From Vulcanimicrobiota bacterium (GTDB lineage Bacteria > Vulcanimicrobiota > Vulcanimicrobiia > Vulcanimicrobiales > Vulcanimicrobiaceae): a stretch of DNA of 64,000 nucleotides. How positions within the stretch are numbered: the first letter of the stretch is position 1; each line of letters begins with the position of its first letter. This document shows positions 52,053-60,543 of the stretch, piece by piece. The position numbers were made by a program, and so were the translations under genes. The stretch covers positions 99,350 to 163,349 of the forward strand of contig JAAXCW010000007.1 in NCBI GenBank assembly GCA_013036095.1, in the 5' to 3' direction. The notes beneath the pieces are model-generated. The model worked only from the letters and a program-made list of their open reading frames with translations, had not been told where the DNA came from and did no database searches.

Positions 52053-54329
52053 TTACGTTCCCGCGTCGCCGCCGAAGCGGAAAAGATACTTCACGACAAA
52101 ACGGTCCAGCGTACGCGGTGCCGCCGGCGTGCCGAAATTCAAGAACAGTTCGTCGCCGCTGCGGAACCGGTGGTGATATGCCGCCGCGAGATTGACGCCC
52201 GGAGGCGAGAAGCCGCCGCGGCCGCTGATCGAGCGCAGCGAGATCGTGAAATTCTCGTAAGGCCCCAGCTGCGCGCCAATTGAAACGCGGCGCAGCCACT
52301 GCGAGTCGAATGCACCGGTGGTCATGGCGCGTTCGAAGTTGCCGTCGTACTCCAATCCCAGGGAAAAGATGTGACCGAGAGGTCGCGATGTCGACAGCGA
52401 ATAGATGTGCATATAGTCGGGTCCATTGTCGTTGGGGCCGACGAAACCGAACCCGAATTTTCCATAGGCCGCTTGGAAGTCGACCGGCGTGGCGGTTCCA
52501 TCGCGATAGCCTACCGACACCGTCGCCAGATTGAACGTATCGCTTCGTCCGCAGAAGTAGCCCGGGTATCCCGTGAAGTACGAGCGCGGAAGATTGGGAT
52601 CGTTGCAGTTGGTGCGAAAAGCGGCCGGGTCAACGAGCGAGTAACTGCGCAGTTCGCTGATCGATGGACCTACGCCGATTGAAAAAGCATTCTTGAATGT
52701 CGCATTGACGAACACGCTCGAGTCGGCTTGATGCACGGCGCCGGAGCGGTCCAAGAAACGATCGGCGTTGAAAAAGACGGTGAAGTTTTTTAACGCTTTG
52801 GTCGATCCCAACGTATCTCCGAAGAAATTAAAGCCATGAATATCCGAATTTGCCGTAATGCCGTCGATAGGGTTGTAGTTGGGGCTGATGTCGGTGTAGC
52901 TGATGTTCCATTCGTAGTTCGGTTTGTGCACGTCGATAAAGCCGTTCAGACTGTGCGCAATGCCGCCTGGAACCCACGAACCGTGCTCGCTCGCGTCGTT
53001 GACGCCGTACACGAAACCGTTCTTGAGGTTGCGCCCTTTGATGCCGGCTTCGAGTGCCGTGTCGTTGCCGAAGATGCTGTGATGGGCCATCACACCGTCG
53101 GCCCACCACAGAAACGTGCGGTCTTGCAGCGTATGCGTGTAGCCGAACGCGGTATCGTCGAACGTGTTCCCGGTGGTTTGATCGTAGCCGCGGAAATTCA
53201 GGACGCCGAACGCCTGGCGGCCGAATGTTCCTTCCACCTTCTCACCGCGGTCGAACGGGCCGACCGATGGCGAGTAAAAAAGTTCGTTTCCGCCGGCCGA
53301 TGCCTGATTCGGATTGAGGAACGTGGCGCCTTGGGAGAAAAACGGACGGTACTCTTGCAAGAAGCGCCGGAACTCTTGCGGCGCGATCGTCTGCTGATCG
53401 ATCTCGACGTTTGAAAAGTCGGGATTGACGGTGCCGACGAAATTGATCGTACTGGTCAGCGGGTAGCTGACGTCGAGACCGGCAACGCGCACCGTTTCGG
53501 GCAAAAACTGCCCGTTGGCTTGCTGAAAGAGCTTACGGTCCCGGCCAAGCGTCTCGAGCGTGTAGAGTTCGGCGCGCGGCTTGGGGCGCGCAGCCGCCGT
53601 CTCGCCGGTGGTGATGCCCGTCCACGACGGCCAAAAGCGCGCGTCGGTGAAGAGTGGGAACTGATTACCGACCTGGCCGTCCTGCATCACGCCGTCGTAC
53701 GCCCATGTATAGTGTTCCGCGGGCGCCGCAACGTTGCGAATAAAGTTGATGCGCCAGGCTTGATTGGCGCCGCCGCGTATGCGCAGCACGTCGAGCGGAA
53801 TGATCATGACAGCGCTCCACGAGTCGCCGTTTATCGCTGCAGCGGATTGCCAGAGGGGGCGGTAGCGCGCGTTTTCGCTCGCCTGTTCGTAGCGGACGCC
53901 GCGCGGCGTCGTTTCGAAGAAATACACGTTGGATCCGGATCCGCTCGTGTCGAGCTCGACGCCAACGAAGTCATCGTTGCCGAAACCGACGTCGTTGGTC
54001 GTTTGCGTGGCAGTGATCAGCGTGCCGCGCTGCTCGGCGCGAAAGGCGACGTAGAGGTTGCGCGCGTCGTACATCATCCACACCTGCGTAGCGTGCGGCG
54101 CGACCGTGCGCGTAGTCAGATCCTCGAACCCGCCGGATTCGGGGATGGCGCCGGCTTGCCAAGCGGCAGCCGGAATCGACGGATCGAGCGGCGGCGGCGC
54201 TGGGGCCTTCACGGCCGGAAACTGCAACGTCGCAACGACTGATGCACGTGCGGGCGACCCCGCGAAGAGCACCGCTGCCAGCATGGCGCTCGCTGTGAGG
54301 CATGACGAAATTTTCAGAGGATACTCCAT
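52053..54329 (-). CDS. Outer-membrane DUF5916 protein with CBM9-like N-terminal domain
   Basis: A 758-residue secreted protein. A signal peptide (about 1-29, ending in ARAS) leads into a CBM9-like beta domain (about 40-215) with YVAFRAEQRG and SWSAVMIIPLDVLR. The DUF5916 region has TVNPDFSNVEIDQQTIAPQ and YRPFFSQGATFL, followed by about 400 residues of alternating beta strands ending in a terminal barrel strand. Family members are predicted outer-membrane proteins, often next to proteases or glycan enzymes. It is divergent from the ToxR-like regulator. Confidence 0.85.
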   Translation of the reverse strand: MEYPLKISSCLTASAMLAAVLFAGSPARASVVATLQFPAVKAPAPPPLDPSIPAAAWQAGAIPESGGFEDLTTRTVAPHATQVWMMYDARNLYVAFRAEQRGTLITATQTTNDVGFGNDDFVGVELDTSGSGSNVYFFETTPRGVRYEQASENARYRPLWQSAAAINGDSWSAVMIIPLDVLRIRGGANQAWRINFIRNVAAPAEHYTWAYDGVMQDGQVGNQFPLFTDARFWPSWTGITTGETAAARPKPRAELYTLETLGRDRKLFQQANGQFLPETVRVAGLDVSYPLTSTINFVGTVNPDFSNVEIDQQTIAPQEFRRFLQEYRPFFSQGATFLNPNQASAGGNELFYSPSVGPFDRGEKVEGTFGRQAFGVLNFRGYDQTTGNTFDDTAFGYTHTLQDRTFLWWADGVMAHHSIFGNDTALEAGIKGRNLKNGFVYGVNDASEHGSWVPGGIAHSLNGFIDVHKPNYEWNISYTDISPNYNPIDGITANSDIHGFNFFGDTLGSTKALKNFTVFFNADRFLDRSGAVHQADSSVFVNATFKNAFSIGVGPSISELRSYSLVDPAAFRTNCNDPNLPRSYFTGYPGYFCGRSDTFNLATVSVGYRDGTATPVDFQAAYGKFGFGFVGPNDNGPDYMHIYSLSTSRPLGHIFSLGLEYDGNFERAMTTGAFDSQWLRRVSIGAQLGPYENFTISLRSISGRGGFSPPGVNLAAAYHHRFRSGDELFLNFGTPAAPRTLDRFVVKYLFRFGGDAGT

Positions 54330-54386
54330 ATTTCAACTACTAAATTAATCTTTAACCGGTTTCGCCGTCTTCAGAAAGCCATCAAA

Positions 54387-55760
54387 ATGCTGTACTTCGG
54401 ACCGTTCCGCCTCGACTCTGAGCGCTTGCTCCTGAGCGTGGGCAAGCGTCCATTGCCACTCGGGCCGAAAGTCGTGCGAACGCTGCTGGCGTTTGCCCAA
54501 CGTCCGGGCGAGGTGCTGACCAAACGCGACTTGCTCGATTCCGTTTGGCCGGAGGGGTTCGTTGAGGAAGGCAACCTCGCGCAGAACGTTTACGTGCTGC
54601 GAAAAGTTCTGCGCCAACACTGGACCGATTGCATCCAGACGGTCCCGCGGCGCGGGTATAGGTTCTCAGGCGCCGTCTCCGCGTCGCCGCCTCGGCAACC
54701 GCGAGCCGCCCGGTGGTACTACGCTGCGGCCGCTGCCGCATTCGCAGTGACGCTGAGCTTAGGGCTCGTGCACGGCACGGCTCGCTCGCGTCCAGAACTC
54801 GCTGGGCTGAGTCCTAATGGGCAGCGCCTCTTCGCGATGGGGACGTACTATTGGAAGCAGCGCACGCAAGCCGCCCTGCAAAAAAGCGTTCGCTACTTCC
54901 GCTCCGTCGTCAAGACCGATCCGAAAAACGCGCGTGGGTATGCTGCGCTCGCGGAAGCGTATGCGATTGAAGGAAATTACAGGTTCGGCCCACTGCGGCC
55001 GTCGCAATCATATGCGCTCGCGCGAAGTCTCGCGCGACAAGCGCTCTCGTTGGCACCGAACCTTGCTGAAGCGCACGCGGCGATGGGAATTGCCGAAGAC
55101 GTGAAAGGCACCCTGACCGCCGCGCGCGCACAATACCGTCAGGCGCTCGTGCTGGACCCCGCCAATGCGTCGGCGCGTCAATGGTATGGTGCGTCGCTGC
55201 TGGAACAGGGGCGCGATCGCGAAGCCTTTTCCGAACTGACGAAAGCCGCGCAGCTCGATCCGGTTTCGGTCGCGACGCTGGCATGGCTCTCGAACGCAGC
55301 CTATCTTTCGCGGCATTATCCCGAGGCCGTCACATACGCGCGCGAAGCGCTCGATCTTTCGCCCCAGCGTCCCGACGCTTATATCGCGATGGGTCTGGGA
55401 GATGAAGCTCTCGGCAATTACCCTGCGGCCGAAAATGCGTACCGCGGATTCGCGGCGCACTGCGGGAGATGCAAAGGAGAGGCCGCGGCGTTGCTCGCGC
55501 ACGCCTATGCAGCTTCCTCCGACGTGCGCAACGCCCGCCTCGAGCTTGCCGTCGCGAAGCATGAGCGCGGTATGGGCAAGGCGGACGCAATGGACCTGGC
55601 GGTTGCGTTTATCGCGCTCGGCCAGCGAGTGGAGGCGTTGGCCATGCTCGGACGGGCTTGGCGCCAGATGCCGAGCGCCTTCCCGCTGGTTCCCGACTCG
55701 CGCTTGGACGCTATTCTGGGCGATCGGCGGTTCCGGAAATATTTCAAAACCCCGGCTTGA
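54387..55760 (+). CDS. ToxR/CadC-like membrane transcription regulator with TPR domain
   Basis: A 457-residue protein. The N-terminal winged helix (about 1-97) has YFGPFRLDSERLLL, EVLTKRDLLDSVWPEGFVEEGNLAQNVYVLRKVL and VPRRGYRF, as in OmpR/CadC-type DNA-binding domains without a receiver. A transmembrane helix follows (about 108-128), then an outward-facing domain of TPR-like repeats (about 170-420). Such proteins sense external signals and bind DNA from the membrane. It is transcribed away from the DUF5916 gene across a 57-base gap, so that gene is the natural target. Confidence 0.88.
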   Translation: MLYFGPFRLDSERLLLSVGKRPLPLGPKVVRTLLAFAQRPGEVLTKRDLLDSVWPEGFVEEGNLAQNVYVLRKVLRQHWTDCIQTVPRRGYRFSGAVSASPPRQPRAARWYYAAAAAAFAVTLSLGLVHGTARSRPELAGLSPNGQRLFAMGTYYWKQRTQAALQKSVRYFRSVVKTDPKNARGYAALAEAYAIEGNYRFGPLRPSQSYALARSLARQALSLAPNLAEAHAAMGIAEDVKGTLTAARAQYRQALVLDPANASARQWYGASLLEQGRDREAFSELTKAAQLDPVSVATLAWLSNAAYLSRHYPEAVTYAREALDLSPQRPDAYIAMGLGDEALGNYPAAENAYRGFAAHCGRCKGEAAALLAHAYAASSDVRNARLELAVAKHERGMGKADAMDLAVAFIALGQRVEALAMLGRAWRQMPSAFPLVPDSRLDAILGDRRFRKYFKTPA

Positions 55761-55858
55761 CGGAGAGCCCGCCCCTTCCCCTCGCTTTTGGCATGGTTAA
55801 TCGCTCGGGTACGGGCAGGCTCCCCCATTCCTGAAAAAAACTGACAAGAGGGGGGGGG

Positions 55859-55889
55859 TTGACGGGGCAGATTTTCGTGCTATTATACT
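55859..55889 (+). promoter_or_regulatory. Promoter of the YtrA/ABC operon
   Basis: TTGACG at 55859-55864 and TATTAT at 55881-55886 form a strong sigma-70-type promoter with 16-base spacing; TATACT at 55884-55889 is an alternative -10. A run of nine or more G precedes the -35. The operator palindrome begins three to six bases downstream. Confidence 0.75.
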
Positions 55890-55891
55890 AG

Positions 55892-55903
55892 TGTACTAGT
55901 ACA
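55892..55903. promoter_or_regulatory. Palindromic operator for the GntR/YtrA repressor
   Basis: TGTACTAGTACA is a perfect 12-base palindrome covering the predicted transcription start, preceded by a partial second copy (ACTAGTGTACTAGT spans 55887-55900). Sites of the form GTACTAGTAC-like palindromes suit YtrA-subfamily GntR repressors, and the gene for one follows, so autoregulation is likely. Confidence 0.7.
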
Positions 55904-55934
55904 ACAGCGTATTGGTACTCTAAGGAGAAGCGAA

Positions 55935-56039
55935 ATGACGTTCCCCATCAACTTCCAAGAGGCGACCGAGCGTCGCAGCCCGAGCTTCCCCCTCTCGAAC
56001 CAGGGAAGCTTGTTCCTAGGCTGGGGTCCGAAGCTCTAA
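55935..56039 (+). CDS. Small ORF (34 aa) at the head of the YtrA operon
   Basis: ATG at 55935 follows AAGGAG by seven bases, about 30-40 bases after the predicted transcript start. The 34-residue product reads MTFPINFQEATERRSPSF then PLSNQGSLFLGWGPKL. It has no transmembrane helix and no known family. Its stop is 11 bases before the ATG of the repressor, and the repressor's own AAAGGAG overlaps that stop. A good ribosome-binding site and first position in a repressed operon argue for a real peptide or leader ORF. Confidence 0.6.
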   Translation: MTFPINFQEATERRSPSFPLSNQGSLFLGWGPKL

Positions 56040-56050
56040 AGGAGCCGGCC

Positions 56051-56446
56051 ATGCCTGCAGTATTCACGGTAGACCCGCGCAGCGGCGTTCCGATCTACCT
56101 CCAACTCATCGAGCAAGTCAAACGCTCCGTGGCCCTCGGCGTCCTTGCCCCCGGCGAGCAACTGCCAACGGTCAAGCAACTTGCCGTCGACCTGACCGTC
56201 AATCCGAACACGGTGGCGCGGGCGTACCGTGACCTCGAACACGATGCGGTTATCGAGACGGCTCCGGGGCGCGGCTCGTTCGTGCGGGCGGATGGAGTCG
56301 CCAAACAGACGCGCGCCGCGACAGACGTCGCGAGCGAAGCGGTGACGCAAGCGGTCCGTGAAGCAAAGTCGTTAGGTTTAGCTGCCGCCGGCGTGCGCGA
56401 ACTCTTTGAGTCCGCACTGATGCGGTGGTTTCCGGAGGAAAAATGA
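56051..56446 (+). CDS. GntR-family transcriptional regulator, YtrA subfamily
   Basis: A 131-residue repressor. The winged helix has VPIYLQLIEQVKRSVALGVL, GEQLPTVKQLAVDLTVNPNTVARAYRDLE and APGRGSFV, followed by a short two-helix dimerisation tail of about 45 residues, the hallmark of the YtrA subfamily. ATG at 56051 has AAAGGAG seven bases upstream. It overlaps the ABC ATPase gene by four bases. In known cases the repressor responds to cell-wall-active compounds and controls the transporter beside it. Confidence 0.93.
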   Translation: MPAVFTVDPRSGVPIYLQLIEQVKRSVALGVLAPGEQLPTVKQLAVDLTVNPNTVARAYRDLEHDAVIETAPGRGSFVRADGVAKQTRAATDVASEAVTQAVREAKSLGLAAAGVRELFESALMRWFPEEK

Positions 56447-57348
56447 GCACCATTTCCATCGAACGTTTGAGCAAGTCGTACGGAAATTTTCTGGCCGTCG
56501 ACGACGTGACCATCGAGATCCCGACCGGTTCCGTCTTCGGCCTGCTCGGTCCCAACGGGGCCGGCAAGACCACGACTTTCAAATGCCTGCTGGGGTTGGC
56601 GCGCGCGACGTCGGGAGAAGTGCGCTTCGGCGGTCAGCCGTTGACTCCGCCGCTCTTTGAAAGCATCGCGTACGTGCCCGAACGCAGCGTTCTCTATGAA
56701 TGGATGAACGGCGCCGAGCATCTCGAGATGCAGCGCCGCACGTTTAAACGCTACGATGCAAAGCGCGCCAAACAGCTCATGGATCTCTTCAGTTTGGATC
56801 CGCGCAAACGCGTGCGCGCGATGTCTAAAGGCATGCGCTCCGCCCTGGCGATCGTGATGTCTTTCTCGATTCATCCGGAGACGCTCGTGTTGGACGAACC
56901 GACCAGCGGTCTCGATCCGGTAAACCAGCGTGCAGTCTTGAATCTCATCATCGAAAGTGCGGCGCAAGGCGCTACCGTCGTGCTTTCCTCGCATCAGATC
57001 GGACAAGTCGAGCGCGCTGCCGACCACATCGCGGTTCTGCAGAAGGGGCGCGTCATACTCGCCGGCGCCGTAGACGACCTGAAGTCCGATCGCAAGATCG
57101 TGGAGGGCATTTTCCCGTCGGAAACGATCGCGCTCGATGGTTTGCGCCGCGATCCGCGGATCGAGCGAGTCGATCAATCCGGCCGCATCCTGCGATTGAC
57201 CGTGACCGCCGGCGGAGGCGGACTGGCGGAAACGCTTTCAACGATGGGCGCGCAGAGCGTCCGCATCGTGGACCTGAATTTGGAAGATATTTTTCTTCAT
57301 GCCGTTGCGCCCGGGTCGCAGACGGCCGACGTCGTGGAGGCTCGCTGA
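56443..57348 (+). CDS. ABC transporter ATP-binding protein
   Basis: A 301-residue ABC ATPase of the drug/peptide-export type (CcmA/BcrA-like). Walker A is GLLGPNGAGKTTTFKCLLGL, the signature is RAMSKGMRSALAIVMSF (atypical LSGGQ, here MSKGM), Walker B is TLVLDEPTSGLDP and the switch His is in SSHQIGQVE. ATG at 56443 has GGAGG just upstream and overlaps the repressor stop; a GTG at 56425 is possible. The permease gene follows with one-base overlap. Confidence 0.95.
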   Translation: MSTISIERLSKSYGNFLAVDDVTIEIPTGSVFGLLGPNGAGKTTTFKCLLGLARATSGEVRFGGQPLTPPLFESIAYVPERSVLYEWMNGAEHLEMQRRTFKRYDAKRAKQLMDLFSLDPRKRVRAMSKGMRSALAIVMSFSIHPETLVLDEPTSGLDPVNQRAVLNLIIESAAQGATVVLSSHQIGQVERAADHIAVLQKGRVILAGAVDDLKSDRKIVEGIFPSETIALDGLRRDPRIERVDQSGRILRLTVTAGGGGLAETLSTMGAQSVRIVDLNLEDIFLHAVAPGSQTADVVEAR

Positions 57349-58382
57349 TGTATTACTACGCGGAAGTCCTACGCGGTATGCGCGCGCTGCGCGTGATCGC
57401 CATCATTCTCGGTATCTTTCTCGCCATTGCGATTATCTTTAGGCTGTGGGCGCTGAGCGAGCACAGCCCGGAAGTCGTGGCAAACGCGTTGCAATCTTCA
57501 CGCACCGCTCACGTCACGACGAAAACGCTCTCCGACGGCACGATCGAAACGACGGTCAACGATCCGGTCAAGCGCATCCACGCGGTCATCGACCGGCGCG
57601 GACGGCTGTTCCACATGGACGCAACGATGCCGGCGTCGGATGCGATGAGTCATAACAACATCTCGATGGGCAGTTCAAATATCAGTGAGAATCAAAAAGC
57701 CGGCATCAAACACATTGTCCTCACGCAGGACATGACCGCAAACATACCCCTAAGCGTGCTCTTTGCGATCTCCGAAATAATCGGTTTGGTCACAGCGACG
57801 ATGCTCGGCGGAATTCTTGCCAAGGAAAATGACGGTCATCTCGAAATCGCTTGGACCAAGCCCGTTTCGCGCGAACGCTTAGCGGTGGCATACATGGCCG
57901 TGGACATGGTGACGATCGCCATCTCTCAGGTCGCAATGGTTCTGCTGACTTTGATCGTGTGCGCGATGTTTGTGTGGCCGACATTTCATACCGATGCGTA
58001 TACGCTGCCCGCCATCCTGCTCGCGTTCCTTGCTCCGATCGCATGGTACGCGGCTTTAACGGCCTTTAGCGCCTCGTTGAAACGCGGGCTCGGCATGGTG
58101 GTCGGGCTGGGCTGGCTTGCGGCGCTCGTCATCCCAGGCGTTGAGGCGGGGACGGCTTTCAGCAGCAACGATATCATTCGCGCGATCCACACGGTCTCCA
58201 AAGCACTTTCCTATATCGACCCGATACAGTACGTACACATTTCTTATCACGGTTCGCTCGGCGCCGGCGGCATGCAGAGCATGCCCGTCGGTCCGCTAGG
58301 CACCCAGGTGGCGCTGGTGCTCGCGCTGGTCATCGGATATCTTGCTCTTGCGGTGCTGCAATGGCGCCGGGTGGAGGCTTAA
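57348..58382 (+). CDS. ABC transporter permease (ABC-2 type)
   Basis: A 344-residue membrane protein. Helix 1 (about 15-35) is followed by a soluble loop of about 100 residues (HVTTKTLSDGTIETTV to NISENQKAGIKHIVL), then five hydrophobic helices between 135 and 340, the ABC-2 layout. The large outward loop between helices 1 and 2 is a feature of exporters acting on envelope antibiotics or peptides. ATG at 57348 overlaps the ATPase stop by one base. Confidence 0.9.
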   Translation: MYYYAEVLRGMRALRVIAIILGIFLAIAIIFRLWALSEHSPEVVANALQSSRTAHVTTKTLSDGTIETTVNDPVKRIHAVIDRRGRLFHMDATMPASDAMSHNNISMGSSNISENQKAGIKHIVLTQDMTANIPLSVLFAISEIIGLVTATMLGGILAKENDGHLEIAWTKPVSRERLAVAYMAVDMVTIAISQVAMVLLTLIVCAMFVWPTFHTDAYTLPAILLAFLAPIAWYAALTAFSASLKRGLGMVVGLGWLAALVIPGVEAGTAFSSNDIIRAIHTVSKALSYIDPIQYVHISYHGSLGAGGMQSMPVGPLGTQVALVLALVIGYLALAVLQWRRVEA

Positions 58383-58385
58383 ATC

Positions 58386-58535
58386 ATGGATCTCTTCGGA
58401 ATGAAGTTTTCGTTGGCGCTAGGCGCCTGGCGGCTGCGGTTCGTGCTGATGCTCGAAGATGCCGAAGCTGTAGCCACGCAGCCGAAACCTGCGCCGGCGC
58501 AGCGTCCGGTTTCGCTGCAGAGCATGCTGAACTAA
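58386..58535 (+). CDS. Small ORF (49 aa) at the end of the YtrA operon
   Basis: ATG at 58386 starts three bases after the permease stop, and the frame ends with TAA at 58535. The product starts MDLFGMKFSLALGAWRLRF, an amphipathic and partly hydrophobic helix, then has an acidic stretch and a Pro/Ala/Gln-rich tail ending in SLQSMLN. No family is recognised. It overlaps the end of the convergent gene by four bases. The spacing supports translation by coupling; there is no strong ribosome-binding site. Confidence 0.55.
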   Translation: MDLFGMKFSLALGAWRLRFVLMLEDAEAVATQPKPAPAQRPVSLQSMLN

Positions 58536-59680
58536 AGGATGAACGCGCTCGGGTGAGAGGCCGCGGTGTACTTGAGCGATCCGCCGGTCACCGTGTAAAA
58601 ATAGAGGTTCGGATCGACCGGGTCGCCGTCGAAGCCGAATTGAAACGAGCCGACGACGGTATCGTAAGAAATCGGCGCCTGCAGCGCGGAAAGCATCGCC
58701 AGGCGGTTCGTCGCGCCGGTGCGTTTCGATGCGGAGATGACGATCTGCGTGGCGGCGTAAGCGAATGCTGATAGCGCCGTTACCGGCGTGCGAGCGCGAA
58801 AATCGGAAAGCGCGTTTGCAACGTCAGGCGCTCTGTCCAGCGGCGGAAACGACGTCGAGACCAGCGCACCGCTCAAAGCGTCCGAGTACTTGTCGAGCGT
58901 TCCCTGATTGAAAAAACCTTCACTCGCTCCGAAGCCACCGGCATAGCCGGCAGTTTTCAGCGCATCTACCAGCGGTCCTAACCCTTTGGTTTCACCGCAG
59001 AGATAGACGTAGTCGGGTTTTATCGCAAGTATCGCCTTTGCCGCCGCCCCGAATGCGGGCGAATCCCACGAAAACGCGTACGTCTCCGCAGCGATTCCGA
59101 GCGCGCCGGCCTGATCGACGAATCCGGCGGCGACGTCCGGACCGTAATCTCCATCTTGCGTGACGGCGATCGCGCGTTTGGGTTTTCCGTGGCGCGCGAG
59201 ATAGCGAGCGAAGAGCTGACCTTCGGTTCCATCTTTGGTCGGCAGGCGCCAAATGTTGCGGTAGCCGCGCGCGGTCATCACGTTGGCGGTCGAGGCGGAA
59301 ACGACAAGCGGGAGCTGAGCGTTTGCATACGTCGGAAGCGCGGCGGCTGTGAGCTTGCCATCCAAACCCCCGATGACGGCAACGATCGACGGATCCGACG
59401 CGGCAAATTGTGCGTTTTGAATCATCTGCGCGAGTGCGCCCTGATCGTCGAAAGTGCGGTAAGCGTATGCGGTTCCGAACGACCCGACGCTGACGTTGGT
59501 TTCGTCCACAGCCGCGCGCACGCCATTGACGATTTGCCGCCCTGCATCGCTGCCCGTTCCGGAGAGCGGTGCGATAATGCCGATCGTGACCTGCTGCTGA
59601 AAGTTTTGCGCTAGCGCGTGCGCCCCCGGCAACGCTGCGGCGCCGCTTGCTGCCAAACCCAAAAAGTGTTTGCGTCTCAC
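58532..59680 (-). CDS. LivJ-type (type I periplasmic) substrate-binding protein
   Basis: A 382-residue Peripla_BP_6 protein. The N terminus MRRKHFLGLAASGAAALPGAHALAQ is a signal peptide, possibly Tat-like although the twin-Arg is immediately at the start. The mature part has VTIGIIAPLSGTGSDAGRQIVNGVRAAVDE, AVIGGLDGKLTAAALP and TQDGDYGPDVAAGF. Such proteins bind branched amino acids, amides or aromatic compounds for import. No transporter genes adjoin; instead it overlaps ubiA by four bases. GTG at 59680. Confidence 0.9.
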   Translation of the reverse strand: MRRKHFLGLAASGAAALPGAHALAQNFQQQVTIGIIAPLSGTGSDAGRQIVNGVRAAVDETNVSVGSFGTAYAYRTFDDQGALAQMIQNAQFAASDPSIVAVIGGLDGKLTAAALPTYANAQLPLVVSASTANVMTARGYRNIWRLPTKDGTEGQLFARYLARHGKPKRAIAVTQDGDYGPDVAAGFVDQAGALGIAAETYAFSWDSPAFGAAAKAILAIKPDYVYLCGETKGLGPLVDALKTAGYAGGFGASEGFFNQGTLDKYSDALSGALVSTSFPPLDRAPDVANALSDFRARTPVTALSAFAYAATQIVISASKRTGATNRLAMLSALQAPISYDTVVGSFQFGFDGDPVDPNLYFYTVTGGSLKYTAASHPSAFIL

Positions 59681-60540
59681 CGGTATGCCAACGAAAACGC
59701 GGCCGCGGTCGTCGCGAGGAAGACGACCGAGAACGCCATGTTCGCCTTGAAAACGAGATCGTTGAGCGCGAAGATATCCCGCTCCCGCTCGAGGGCGCGG
59801 ATTTCAGCGACCAGCAGCGCGCCTGCCGTCAGGATGCCCAGCGCATAGAGCTTGCCTGCATGCTCGGCGAGGCCGGCGGCAACCAGCAGCGCTAGCATCG
59901 ACGCATGCAGTGCGATGGCCAAGCTGCGCGCCGCGCGTTCGCCGAAGCGCGCGGGCAGCGAGCTGAGCGCTTGCGCGCGGTCGATCGCGAAATCCATCAG
60001 CGCGTAGATCACGTCGAACCCCGCGACCCACACGGTAACAGCGAGAAAAAGCAAAACCGCTGCAAGGTCGATCCCGCCGCGAATCGCAATGAAGGCGCCG
60101 AGCGGCGCGAACGCGTCGACCGCGCCGAGAACAAAGTGCGTCAGCCACGTGTAACGCTTGCAGAGCGGATAGAAGAGCGCGCCGAGCGCCGCAAGCGGCA
60201 GGAGCTTCACGCAAAGCGGATTCAGCTGCCAGGCCGCAATCGCGAGCAGCGTGAGTCCCGCGCCGCAAGCCCACAGCATGACAGAAGGCGCGAGTCTGCC
60301 CGCGGCAAGCGCGCGTCCGGCCGTACGCGGATTGCGCGCGTCGATCTCGCGATCCAAATACCGGTTGGCGGCCATCGCCGCGGTGCGCGCGCCGAGCACC
60401 GCCAGCGTGATCCAGATCAGTGCACGGATCGAAGGGATTCCGCCGGCGGCAAATATCGCGCCGGTGTAAGCGAATGGCAGCGCAAAAAGCGTGTGTTCGA
60501 CTCTGATCTCTTTGAAAAAAGCTGCAGCCCTCAGAAGCAA
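59677..60540 (-). CDS. UbiA-family prenyltransferase (UbiA/MqnP type)
   Basis: A 287-residue membrane prenyltransferase with about eight helices. The two Asp-rich motifs are NRYLDREIDARNPRT and YALMDFAIDRAQALSSLP, the second in the form used by UbiA and MqnP enzymes. It attaches a polyprenyl chain to an aromatic acid in quinone synthesis. The UbiD-family gene lies three bases upstream on the same strand. Either ubiquinone-like or the futalosine menaquinone route is possible; a Terrabacteria affiliation favours menaquinone. Confidence 0.92.
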   Translation of the reverse strand: MLLRAAAFFKEIRVEHTLFALPFAYTGAIFAAGGIPSIRALIWITLAVLGARTAAMAANRYLDREIDARNPRTAGRALAAGRLAPSVMLWACGAGLTLLAIAAWQLNPLCVKLLPLAALGALFYPLCKRYTWLTHFVLGAVDAFAPLGAFIAIRGGIDLAAVLLFLAVTVWVAGFDVIYALMDFAIDRAQALSSLPARFGERAARSLAIALHASMLALLVAAGLAEHAGKLYALGILTAGALLVAEIRALERERDIFALNDLVFKANMAFSVVFLATTAAAFSLAYR

Positions 60541-60543
60541 CCC

